Part shown: positions 16,201-22,192 of the stretch, piece after piece
Layout of the letters: every line of letters begins with the position of its first letter
Position numbering within the stretch: the stretch's first letter is position 1
Origin: a virus
Length of the DNA: 29,017 nucleotides
Strand: one strand, 5' to 3'
IMG/VR virus record: IMGVR_UViG_3300009164_000263
Location: 1 to 29,017 of that record
Made by a program: the position numbers and the translations under genes
Notes under the pieces: generated by a model
What the model saw: the letters and a program-made list of their open reading frames with translations, nothing else
Database searches by the model: none
What the model was told of the DNA's origin: nothing

Positions 16201-16621
16201 TGTGATACCATGCAGCAGGATCGCGGAACAATGCTTCTGTTTTGTAAAGAGGGTAAGCAGTTTCTGAGTTGCTTTCCATTCTAAAGTCACCAAGACTTGA
16301 AAGTACAAATGTTAAATACGTTGCTCCACTAGAAGTTCTGGCTGCAAATAGAGTTGCATTTTGATCAACCAAACCTCTTTTAACCCAAGTACTCCAAGTC
16401 CATGTTTTACGATTACTGGCAGAAGCTGGTGTTCTATTTAAATATGCTGACGCACTTCTTCTAAATCTTAATGAACGCTGTGGAGTCCAACGACCAGTCG
16501 GAAAGTTACCAGCTGCAGTTGCTGCAGCTGCATCGGAAATTGTGTAGATACCATTCGCTGTGTTAGCGTCAGTTGCTTGTTCAGTTGCGGATAAAAATCC
16601 ACCAGTATAACGACGAGTCAT
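10199..16621 (-). CDS. Giant LamG/SPRY receptor-binding fibre (2140 aa)
   Basis: A multidomain adhesin, likely at the tail tip or fibre end, binding cell-surface glycans. Domains by residue: an N-terminal attachment motif (MTRRYTGGFL...NGIY), LamG-like 1 (48-245; YLNRTP, WTWSTWVKRG, AAWYHIVVALDTTQ, LKVYVNG, LIDGQALTPSSFG), a beta domain with GNGWYRCWITF (255-445), SPRY-like 1 (520-690; GKWYFEE, IWFGKNGTWF, FAYTPPTGFKS), LamG 2 (730-945), LamG 3 (953-1155), LamG 4 (1168-1388), LamG 5 (1390-1580), SPRY-like 2 (1685-1830) and a C-terminal DUF7483-type region (about 1850-2135; DLVWIKNRN, GTQPAFVLIKR, IAYMWAEVPGFSKFGSYTGN) ending YIAFAESPFKYANAR. The ATG has AAGG upstream. It is a paralogue of the 1078-aa adhesin with three more LamG units and one more SPRY unit. 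Receptor unknown. Confidence 0.88.
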   Translation of the reverse strand: MTRRYTGGFLSATEQATDANTANGIYTISDAAAATAAGNFPTGRWTPQRSLRFRRSASAYLNRTPASASNRKTWTWSTWVKRGLVDQNATLFAARTSSGATYLTFVLSSLGDFRMESNSETAYPLYKTEALFRDPAAWYHIVVALDTTQVVSTNRLKVYVNGIQQITASYNIPAQNTDLAVNSTETHLIGQQASGNYADVYLTEVNLIDGQALTPSSFGQTDPETGTWVPKQYTGAYGTNGFYLPFNNNTTTATLGRNLANNYNLTPYSEAVNNWGTLTNITVTANSIANPLTGSSTADTVATNSVASGTYAMSTSSVNNEIRGVVTISGYFKSAASSTVSLSDGYGTGARVYFDLTTGTGSNPAIDNGTILKYGAENVGNGWYRCWITFSGHTSGAYPIGLRIEPGRQYGLGGTVGQSVYAYGLMSNFGDVLSPYVATSTGSSTDTSWTTNNISLTAGSTYDSMVDVPGIASVASQPDIGGVQRGNYCTWNPISFASSVTYSDANLTAFSSTNGIKNTYGTIAVDAGKWYFEETITAQSDAYRAWLGFAQPLNVPDGFYLSDVPGFSATWNVGNNTVTYGTQRKVAASATGGWETSTAVSDTKSVSDVYMFAYDGTSGKIWFGKNGTWFNSGSPSTDTNPAGTLSTQLSYTPAVNLNVTGGGNSVTLNCGQRPFAYTPPTGFKSICTTNLPNPIIKRSEQHFDIKTYAGSSYPMEIGSTVKQSSAYPINRSIRLRTSGGISQTNGHIRRFVPTAGNQQKYTFSTWYKGTQAVTATVFTSGSSLYSSDISVTTLRLRDTYSEFYTYTVSTDTFAHNIQVPWVPIPGKWYNIVVAVDTTLVSASSRIKIYVNGVLLSHQSGTTYPTQNYNTMVNKASSHFRIGHATSGSDEIQYNDAQYSETQLIDGQQLDVTTFGQFDANNNWVPKTAYTGSYGQNGFYLPYNQPNTTTASYAAKFNGSNYISLPANSGYAFGTGDFTVEGWFYVTALGGGYSSFITTRGVSGTGFDIQQVSGQLMLGDPTGAIISATNVIPLNTWVHIAGTRASGTFYMFINGQLAASGASSKNFTDTAFYIGSGSGGNNNQWSGFASNVRVVKGQALYTAAFTPTDSPLTTTSQGATAGNVTLLTLQSATLVDNSSNNFTVTNSNSALPQVAYPFQYPNTLPANSTYAIQLKGVSTSQSITAAYSADWDLGNSDFTIEFFGRSADTAKQYPSPIGRWKGSGEACWDVRMASVDANYNFAFIYFSSGSTTVVNSGVKVTDGMWHHLAITRTGGNLRFFVDGKLVSTNSIGSATIFNNATVPLYIGDTPYGSAEGWYQGFLSNIHLVKGTALYTSSFTPPTSAITAVANTKLLTAKSATIVDVGPNAVTLTNNGSVASPVVAYPFQDGGPFYSAGFDGYNGYLTFPNSSAFAFGTGDYTIEGWINAPAGTNDKFILGGRNAIGGSSNFLITTGGYSGSTTIGALRFYVSGAEISSGSTLIADGSWHHFAVTRTGTTARLFVDGILCGSGTDSGNYTTTTGTWYIARNDVGSGNFLPGYISNLRIIKGTNLYTANFVPPTSPLTAVSGTSILTCNTHAPFMDQSALSTRAVMTVNGAVWGTTYNPFTPKQIGYDSMSNNHVGTSSIYPIDTQYDCLPDTPSDNVDGSGNIIGNYNCLNSYDVNGAVIYNGGLQLQSVGTAAWRSSRATMTMTTGKWYAEFTPISNTTSANCDVQVGILQENATLGGEFTSMQGIAYSSGDGTTYINGSSVGAIVASYTYGDIIGVAYNADTGEVSCYKNNTLQNTSYVSSLRNVGAVFGVSAYSRGGGTITVNTNFGQLPFAYAPPAGFKALNTKNAKDVGASNLPDSFGTVVNTPDLVWIKNRNTTLSHNVYDTVRGPTKRLQPNLTNAQSIVSGVTAFIPNGIEVGNATDDVNYTLNNTYAAWMWNRGVTPGFDIVQYAGRGAGTVINHNLGTQPAFVLIKRTDAISNWIGYHKGSGVDKYFYMTSAAFDNQTAAWRPTANGFGISQNWTDASATAETFIAYMWAEVPGFSKFGSYTGNGAADGPFIYTGFRPKLVITKRTDSATSGDWNIVDSVRNTTNPVNKYMYLNATNAEGTATIYDFYSNGFKIRESGAGTNASGSPYIYIAFAESPFKYANAR
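13798..13837. repeat. 40-base exact direct repeat, copy 1 (in the 2140-aa adhesin)
   Basis: Identical over 40 bases to 19681-19720 in the 1078-aa adhesin gene. It encodes the end of a LamG unit (YTGSYGQNGFYLP). A third, diverged version lies near 15885-15930. An exact stretch this long between otherwise diverged paralogues suggests recent exchange or strong conservation of this linker. Confidence 0.9.
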
Positions 16622-16655
16622 TTATTTACCTTAACTTTGTTAATTCTAACTCTTT

Positions 16656-16663
16656 TATTTAGC
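16656..16663 (-). promoter_or_regulatory. Weak late-promoter-like element at the stop of the 181-aa gene
   Basis: The minus strand reads GCTAAATA, 6 of 8 to TATAAATA, with the TAA stop of the 181-aa gene inside it. It lies 35 bases upstream of the 2140-aa adhesin start. It has the same stop-codon arrangement as the better elements at 5957 and 10196, but the second A is missing, so it may be inactive. Confidence 0.3.
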
Positions 16664-17204
16664 GTACTTCTGGCCATGTGATTGAGTCCATGACTTCAAT
16701 CAATGCTTCAACAGTAGTGACTGCGGCAATCGCAGTAGTAACTCGATCCTGTTCAGCAATGACTGCTGCACGATATGTGGATACTGATTCTGGAATTTCT
16801 AATTCTTCAACTGCATTACGAATAATATAAAAGTCGCTTAGCTGTAATAGATCGTTTGTCTTTGATTTAACTTCAGAAGTGCAAATGCTTTTTAAACCTT
16901 TAGCTACAAGACGCTCTTCACTGTCAACCATTTCACCATGTTCACCAATAGATGAATCAAAAATCTTTACATATAATGGATCACCATTATCGTCAACTTC
17001 TTCACGATCTTCAAGAATCTTTGGATTATCAACACCCCAATAATATTTGGTATTATAGTTAATATCATTAGATGATTCAATACCCAACGATGCACGAACA
17101 GATGGAGAAGTTCCCTCTAACCATGAATATGGGTACGTGAAACCATTCAGAATAATATCTGAATCTTCAGTAATTGGTGTTCCATTTAAGTAGTAAGTTG
17201 TCAT
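16659..17204 (-). CDS. Probable tail fibre assembly protein, partner of the 1078-aa adhesin
   Basis: A 181-aa acidic protein. Its C-terminal part has LQLSDFYIIRNAVEELEIPE followed by SVSTYRAAVIAEQDR, TAIAAVTTVEALIEVMDS and ITWPE. It aligns with the C-terminal domain of the 171-aa protein (shared pattern D(W/F)...R...(I/V)P..V..(Y/A)RAA(I/V)(V/I)AE..R...AIAA.T..E.LI..(V/M)(N/D)S). The N-terminal half (MTTYYLNGTPITEDSDIILN...) is unlike the 171-aa protein. It follows the 1078-aa adhesin by 14 bases, the usual place for a fibre chaperone, with an AGAG-type ribosome site. The second adhesin starts 37 bases downstream. The role is inferred from position and family resemblance; a small minor virion protein is the alternative. 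Confidence 0.65.
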   Translation of the reverse strand: MTTYYLNGTPITEDSDIILNGFTYPYSWLEGTSPSVRASLGIESSNDINYNTKYYWGVDNPKILEDREEVDDNGDPLYVKIFDSSIGEHGEMVDSEERLVAKGLKSICTSEVKSKTNDLLQLSDFYIIRNAVEELEIPESVSTYRAAVIAEQDRVTTAIAAVTTVEALIEVMDSITWPEVR

Positions 17205-17218
17205 CTTTGTTTTCTCTT

Positions 17219-20200
17219 TTATCTTGCTCTATTATTTAGGGCGAATGGTGACTCGGCAAAGGCAATATAGATCATTGTATTTCCAGCACTATTATGCGAA
17301 GCTGCCGTGGTTCTAATTTTAAATCCGTTAGAACAAAAATCATATGAACCAGCAGTATCCTCACCATCAGAAGCATTTGGGTAAAGACGTCTAATTGACA
17401 TGTTAAACGGATCTCTTGCTACGTCCAACATATCCCAATACTGACCAGCTACGTTTACGCTCTTAACCATAATAAATTTGGGGCGGAAACCTGTATTTAT
17501 GAATGGTCCTTCCGCACTTCCATTACCAATCCAAGAACCAATTTTGCTAAATCCAGGAATTTCTGCAAACAAATAAGCAATATAATTAACACCATTTATG
17601 TTTTGATAGTTATCATTAGCAGCACTATTATCTGGATAAAAATTACTTGATGTTGGAGCAGAGTACCAATAATCAGCACCACTATTCCATAGAGAACTGC
17701 TACTATTTAATTGCATTAATTTAAGGCCAATGCTATTATGATAAGTACCCCAATCTTGAGCAGTGCCACTTCTACGTTTAAATAAAATCATCTTAGGAGT
17801 AACCCCAAGACTATGCGAAATTGCTCTACTTATAACACCATTACCTGTATATGGAATAATATTTAAACCAGTAGCAGCAGATGATTTCCATTGCCATGCT
17901 ACATAAGGAGCTCCAGCTAAATTAGTTTGATCACCATTTGTACTTGCAGTAACTTCAAAACCATTTGAGTTTGTCTTAGTAACATATCCCCATTTAGGAT
18001 CAGTTGCGCCAGCATCAATAACACTTTCAGAAAGTGTACTACTTGATGCTATTTTAGTGCCATTACCAAAACCACGCTGACTATCTTGAATCACATGATC
18101 TGATGAACCATTTCTGCGTTTAATCCAAACTAGATCTGGTTCAAATCCAGAATTTGTAACAGTTTGATTCCCACCATTTCCACCGTAAGCAGTGGCATCA
18201 AAATATTTATTTGGTTGTATTGCTACGTTAGGAACTGCTGATGTGCCAAGTGCTTGTATATTAGTTGTATTTAATGATTTAAAACCAGTCGGTGGAGTAT
18301 ATGCAAATGTACGCTGACCGAAATTGGTCTGCGTAAAGTTGTTGGTCATGGCTGCAGCGTACCATTCATTAATTGCAGGCAACCATTGAACAGAAGTATC
18401 AATACCAGTATAACTTGCGCCAGTGCCAGCAGAAGGATTACCTTCAAACCAAGTATTGTTTTTACCAAACCAAATTTGACCATTTAGCGCATCGTATGCC
18501 ACCTGAATTACATCACCATTTTGTAAAGCGTAACCAGAAGTGTAACCAGTCATGGTTGTGCCAGAACCATTATATCTTCTCTGAAATGCAGTTCCACCAC
18601 TTCCATCTGGAATCCACAATCCATAACCATAACCAGAATTACCAATATATTGATTTGAAGCTAAAGCTGCTGGTGGAACAATACCAATCATCTTACAGAA
18701 ACCTTGAGATGAATTGTTATTTGGATAACATACGTATTCCCAATACCATTTACCACCAGCCTGAGCCGACATTGTAGCATATTGCGCTATCCAATCATTT
18801 GAACCACCATTACCAATAGTTTTAAGTGCACTATCCAATATAGACATATATTGTGATTTGTGATTAGCATTCCACGTGCAATAATTACCAGATACTACAC
18901 CACCAACGTCTGTTGCTGATGTAAATACATTCGTTGGTGAATCTACCATTAAATCGAAGTTGACACCAGGTGTCATACTAATACCACCCAGTGGTGCATA
19001 ATTATTACCATTTCCACTATTATCTAATGCTAACCATGGAGCTGATTGTGCAGTAGATACTGTATTATTGTTAGATATAGTAATTGCGTTTGGACCATTA
19101 TCAACAATAGTTGCACTCTGGCATGTTAAAATTGAAGTTCCAGGAATTGCTGCCAGCGGAGATGTAGGTGGAATAAAGTTTGATGTATATACTGGATAAC
19201 CTTTGACAATTCTAAAATTAGAAAGTACGCCAGTGAAGTAGAACGGAGATCCACTACCATAATTTCGAGCACCACCAATTATTAATGGTGAAGAAGTTCC
19301 TGCCCAACCAGTGTTAGTAGCAGAAGCAACTACTACTCCATTAATAAACATTTTAAATGCGGAACCAGATCTTGTAACAGCAACATGGTGCCACATATTT
19401 AATGGTAAAGATGGACCATTTAGTTCAGTGTATAAAGTACCAACACCACTAATTAATGCACAACGAATCTGACTCGCTTCATAGGTAAGTCGAATACCAG
19501 AACCACCACTTGATGGTTGCAATGACCAAATACCAGTTGGGTCTGGAACTGAAGTTGGATACATCCAAGTTTCAATACAGAAATCACCAGTTAAATCAAA
19601 CGCTGTATTTCCAGCAGCTGTTAAAGTTTGTGTAGATCCATTAAATGGTCCAACCTGATAAGTTAAAGCATCGCTTTTAAATGGCAGATAGAAACCATTC
19701 TGACCATATGAACCAGTATACTTTTTAGGGTGCCAATTACCAGTAACACCATCCGTGTAACCAAAGTAAGATGCATCTAATGCCTGACCATCAATAAAAT
19801 TAACCTCAGCCATGTAACCATCTAGGAATTCAATAACACTACCGAAAATACATGCGCCAACATAATGGCCACCAGCAGTATTAATATAACCTTGAGAATT
19901 TAGACTTGGGTATGTTGCTGTTGAAAAACTCGTTACCTGCTTACCATTAACATATAATTTAACTCTATCAGATGAATTTGCTTGAGTTGTATCATATGCC
20001 ACCATAATATGATACCATGCGGACATATCTCGGAAAACTTGAGTTGTTATTAGCTGTGTGGTGTAACCAGCATTATAATCTAATATCTTAAGTGTGCCAT
20101 CAGTCTCAAAACGAATACCAGCAACAATAGTTGTGCTTGATGGATCGTTTGACTCAAACAATCCGTTAATATAACCAGTATCTAGTCTTGTGCGCTTGAC

Positions 20201-20455
20201 CCATCCAGACCATGTCCAGGTTCTGCGATTACCAGCAGATGTTGGTGTTCTTGATAGATAACTACCAGAGGAACCATTCGCAGCAACTTTGAATCTCAAA
20301 GATTTTGCAATTTCATAATTACCATCTGGTTCTTGCCAAACTCCTGCACTAACAGCAGTTGATACGTCTTTTACATCCCAAATACCATTGTTTGATGTTT
20401 GTGATAATGCTACTGGATTACCAGTTACAAAGTTTCCTGGATATCTTTTAGACAT
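17219..20455 (-). CDS. LamG/SPRY receptor-binding fibre (1078 aa)
   Basis: A glycan-binding-type adhesin, paralogous to the 2140-aa protein. Domains by residue: an N-terminal attachment motif (MSKRYPGNFV...NGIWDVKD), LamG-like 1 (about 50-260; YLSRTPTSAGNRRTWTWSGW, AWYHIMVAYDTTQ, LYVNGKQV, FIDGQALDASYFG, YTGSYGQNGFYLP), LamG-like 2 (about 268-462; FNGSTQTLT, MWHHVAVTRSG, FINGVVV, SNFRIVKGYPVYTSNFIPPT), SPRY-like (about 560-725; GKWYWEYVCYP, GDVIQVAYDALNGQIWFGKN, FAYTPPTGFKSL) and a DUF7483-type region (about 750-1075; DLVWIKRRNGS, TPKMILFKRR, IAYLFAEIPGFSKIGSWIGN) ending IYIAFAESPFALNNRAR. The ATG has AGGA upstream. It and the 181-aa gene form one adhesin cassette. Receptor unknown. Confidence 0.87.
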   Translation of the reverse strand: MSKRYPGNFVTGNPVALSQTSNNGIWDVKDVSTAVSAGVWQEPDGNYEIAKSLRFKVAANGSSGSYLSRTPTSAGNRRTWTWSGWVKRTRLDTGYINGLFESNDPSSTTIVAGIRFETDGTLKILDYNAGYTTQLITTQVFRDMSAWYHIMVAYDTTQANSSDRVKLYVNGKQVTSFSTATYPSLNSQGYINTAGGHYVGACIFGSVIEFLDGYMAEVNFIDGQALDASYFGYTDGVTGNWHPKKYTGSYGQNGFYLPFKSDALTYQVGPFNGSTQTLTAAGNTAFDLTGDFCIETWMYPTSVPDPTGIWSLQPSSGGSGIRLTYEASQIRCALISGVGTLYTELNGPSLPLNMWHHVAVTRSGSAFKMFINGVVVASATNTGWAGTSSPLIIGGARNYGSGSPFYFTGVLSNFRIVKGYPVYTSNFIPPTSPLAAIPGTSILTCQSATIVDNGPNAITISNNNTVSTAQSAPWLALDNSGNGNNYAPLGGISMTPGVNFDLMVDSPTNVFTSATDVGGVVSGNYCTWNANHKSQYMSILDSALKTIGNGGSNDWIAQYATMSAQAGGKWYWEYVCYPNNNSSQGFCKMIGIVPPAALASNQYIGNSGYGYGLWIPDGSGGTAFQRRYNGSGTTMTGYTSGYALQNGDVIQVAYDALNGQIWFGKNNTWFEGNPSAGTGASYTGIDTSVQWLPAINEWYAAAMTNNFTQTNFGQRTFAYTPPTGFKSLNTTNIQALGTSAVPNVAIQPNKYFDATAYGGNGGNQTVTNSGFEPDLVWIKRRNGSSDHVIQDSQRGFGNGTKIASSSTLSESVIDAGATDPKWGYVTKTNSNGFEVTASTNGDQTNLAGAPYVAWQWKSSAATGLNIIPYTGNGVISRAISHSLGVTPKMILFKRRSGTAQDWGTYHNSIGLKLMQLNSSSSLWNSGADYWYSAPTSSNFYPDNSAANDNYQNINGVNYIAYLFAEIPGFSKIGSWIGNGSAEGPFINTGFRPKFIMVKSVNVAGQYWDMLDVARDPFNMSIRRLYPNASDGEDTAGSYDFCSNGFKIRTTAASHNSAGNTMIYIAFAESPFALNNRAR
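19681..19720. repeat. 40-base exact direct repeat, copy 2 (in the 1078-aa adhesin)
   Basis: Identical to 13798-13837. It encodes the YTGSYGQNGFYLP linker at the end of the first LamG unit (about residues 246-258). Confidence 0.9.
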
Positions 20456-20499
20456 GGTGTCCTATCTCGTTTTCAATAAACTAACTACAAAACTACTAA

Positions 20500-20904
20500 T
20501 TAAGAAATTTGTTCGTATGATGCTGTAACTTCTAAGTAAGATGCAGTACCAGCCTGAACAGATATTGAACTGTTTTCTGGCAAGTAAAGTGCACCAGCTT
20601 TATCCAACAACATTAGAGTTGTATTTGCTGGAACAGAAATCTGATAAGCGATACGATATGCAGTACCGCTAGAAGCAGTTGATAAAGTACCATCAGTTAC
20701 AGCGTTAGCTGCTGAACGATAAGATAGAGTAACAGTTGCTGCAGCAACACCATTTACGTTTGATACGAAGATGTTGTTGATCTTTAGAACTTTACCACTT
20801 GATGCAGCATTGCTGATCAAAGAGTTATCGTTTGTGTTTGTTAATGATTGATATGCAATAGAACCAGTAATAGTTGCTACGTTTACAATATTTGGAGCTG
20901 CCAT
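20500..20904 (-). CDS. Small beta-rich virion structural protein (134 aa)
   Basis: A 134-aa protein starting MAAPNIVNVATITGS, with ISNAASSGKVLKINNIFVSN, SVPANTTLMLLDKAGALYLP and an ending SISVQAGTASYLEVTASYEQ. The pattern (MAAPNIVNV, NAASSGKVxKIN, VPANTT, LPEN-SSISVQAG) is that of a small beta-sandwich structural protein common in aquatic T4-like phages beside fibre genes. I know no precise role; it may be a fibre or baseplate decoration protein. A strong AGAGGA ribosome site precedes the ATG. It lies 22 bases after the 340-aa fibre and 44 bases before the 1078-aa adhesin. Confidence 0.8.
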   Translation of the reverse strand: MAAPNIVNVATITGSIAYQSLTNTNDNSLISNAASSGKVLKINNIFVSNVNGVAAATVTLSYRSAANAVTDGTLSTASSGTAYRIAYQISVPANTTLMLLDKAGALYLPENSSISVQAGTASYLEVTASYEQIS

Positions 20905-20926
20905 TTTAATTTATCCTCTTAAAAAA

Positions 20927-21949
20927 TTATCCGCCAAAGACCATTGCCATGGCAATTGCTTTACCTGTTGTTGCTGCACTAGAAGTTGCCCATGTTGGAA
21001 CACCACCAGCAACTGTAAGAACCTGACCAGTACTACCTACACCTAACTTACTTAGGGTATTAGTTGCACTTGTATATATCAAGTCACCAGTTGTATAACT
21101 TGTTAAACCAGTACCACCATAAACAGAACCAATTGCAGTTCCATTCCAAGTACCAGAAGTAATAGTGCCGACAGTTGCCAACGCAGATGCTGAAGTCAAT
21201 GAACCAAGGGATGTTACGTTAGTATAAGCAACAGTACCACCAGCACCAAAGGCAACTGAAGAACTATCAGTACCACTGAATGTTAATGTATTACTTAAAG
21301 TCAAAGTTTTGCTAGTAGTACCACCAGCTAATGTAAAACCAACAGAAGCTGCTGTTAAAGTTAATCCGTTAACAGTCTTGTTAGTCAATGCCTCAGATCC
21401 AGCAAGAGTAGCCACAGTACCAGTAGTTGGTAATGTAAGAGCAGTAGTACCACTTACTGTAAGTGTAGTACCAAAGTTACCAGAAATAGTAATAGTACTT
21501 GCTGCATTATTTGCAATGCCAGTACCACCATATGCGGCACCAATTACAGAAGCATTCCAAGTGCCAGTGGTAACAGTACCAGTGGCAGTAATGTCATCTA
21601 GACCAAGAGTATCCCATGAAGGAGTACCATCGGAAGCCATCTTTAGATAACTTGCAACAGATGGTTTAGTTAGTTTAGATAGGGTATTAGATGCACTTGC
21701 ATAAAGCAAGTCACCAGTTGCGTAGGTCGTTTGACCAGTACCACCTTTAGTGGCACCGATCGCTGTAGCTGACCATGTACCAGTGGCGATCGTACCCAAT
21801 GTTACGATAGACGTACCACCAGTAAGACTATTCATCGCACCAGCGTAAGTCGACTCTATCTTATCAGTATTTAAATTACTAAAGTTGTTATCGACTTCCG
21901 TATTTGTTAACGGAGATCCTTTAGTGGCTCTTAAGGTTATTGTTGACAT
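20927..21949 (-). CDS. Repetitive fibre-like structural protein (340 aa)
   Basis: The N-terminus MSTITLRATKGSPLTNTEVD continuing NNFSNLN is a typical phage fibre start. The body has three GTW...GGTG units: 57-93 with ATAIGATKGGTGQTTYATGD, 129-144, and 267-302 with TAIGSVYGGTGLTSYTTGD. The first and last end in the near-repeats LLYASASNTLSKL and LIYTSATNTLSKL. Between them are TLPTTGTVATLAGSEALTNK and SSSVAFGAGGTVAY, both also found in close form in the 994-aa fibre. The protein ends GKAIAMAMVFGG, a short hydrophobic tail that recurs at the ends of structural proteins in related phages. A strong AAGGA ribosome site precedes the ATG. Probably a trimeric fibre or baseplate-linked spike; location unproven. 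Confidence 0.8.
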   Translation of the reverse strand: MSTITLRATKGSPLTNTEVDNNFSNLNTDKIESTYAGAMNSLTGGTSIVTLGTIATGTWSATAIGATKGGTGQTTYATGDLLYASASNTLSKLTKPSVASYLKMASDGTPSWDTLGLDDITATGTVTTGTWNASVIGAAYGGTGIANNAASTITISGNFGTTLTVSGTTALTLPTTGTVATLAGSEALTNKTVNGLTLTAASVGFTLAGGTTSKTLTLSNTLTFSGTDSSSVAFGAGGTVAYTNVTSLGSLTSASALATVGTITSGTWNGTAIGSVYGGTGLTSYTTGDLIYTSATNTLSKLGVGSTGQVLTVAGGVPTWATSSAATTGKAIAMAMVFGG

Positions 21950-21955
21950 TTTTCC

Positions 21956-22192
21956 TTATCCTTTTATGCGATCTTTAAGTAATGCAGTCAGCATTTGTTT
22001 GATTTCACTCAAATCTTCTTTTATGTTATTAATTTCTTGTGCCTGATTTGCCAGCTGCTCTTTATCAGACATTAAAGACTCTTTTCTGCGTAGATAATTA
22101 TCATAATCTGTCCTACTAGTATTTAGGATTGCCATTGTGGCAGGATCTCTTACTAGATCAGAATTACCCTCAACTTTTAAATAATTACCCAT
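21956..22192 (-). CDS. Small conserved phage protein with a coiled-coil tail (78 aa)
   Basis: A 78-aa protein. The N-terminal part, MGNYLKVEGNSDLVRDPATM followed by AILNTSRTDYDNYLRRKESL, matches a small conserved protein of aquatic T4-like phages with the pattern YLKVEG...LVRD..(T/S).AI(L/I)NT....Y..Y..R. The C-terminal half (about 40-75) is a charged helix with heptad-like spacing (LANQAQEINNIKEDLSEIKQ), a likely coiled coil, ending LKDRIKG. Its ATG overlaps the stop of the DUF4815 gene in a TAATG junction, and the 340-aa fibre starts 6 bases after its stop, so the three genes are probably coupled. The function is unknown; a fibre connector or trimerization aid is possible. Confidence 0.75.
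   Translation of the reverse strand: MGNYLKVEGNSDLVRDPATMAILNTSRTDYDNYLRRKESLMSDKEQLANQAQEINNIKEDLSEIKQMLTALLKDRIKG

Noticed and set aside
16621-16630. GGTAAATA before the 2140-aa adhesin as a promoter
   Set aside because: It contains the Shine-Dalgarno and abuts the ATG, and matches the late consensus at only 6 of 8 bases.
10199-20455. Diversity-generating retroelement acting on the LamG adhesins
   Set aside because: No reverse transcriptase and no template/variable repeat pair with adenine-specific differences is visible. The 40-base repeat is exact and lies in a linker, not at a variable gene end.
20908-20915. GATAAATT as a late promoter for the 134-aa gene
   Set aside because: It overlaps the ribosome site a few bases from the ATG, so a transcript starting there would lack a leader.
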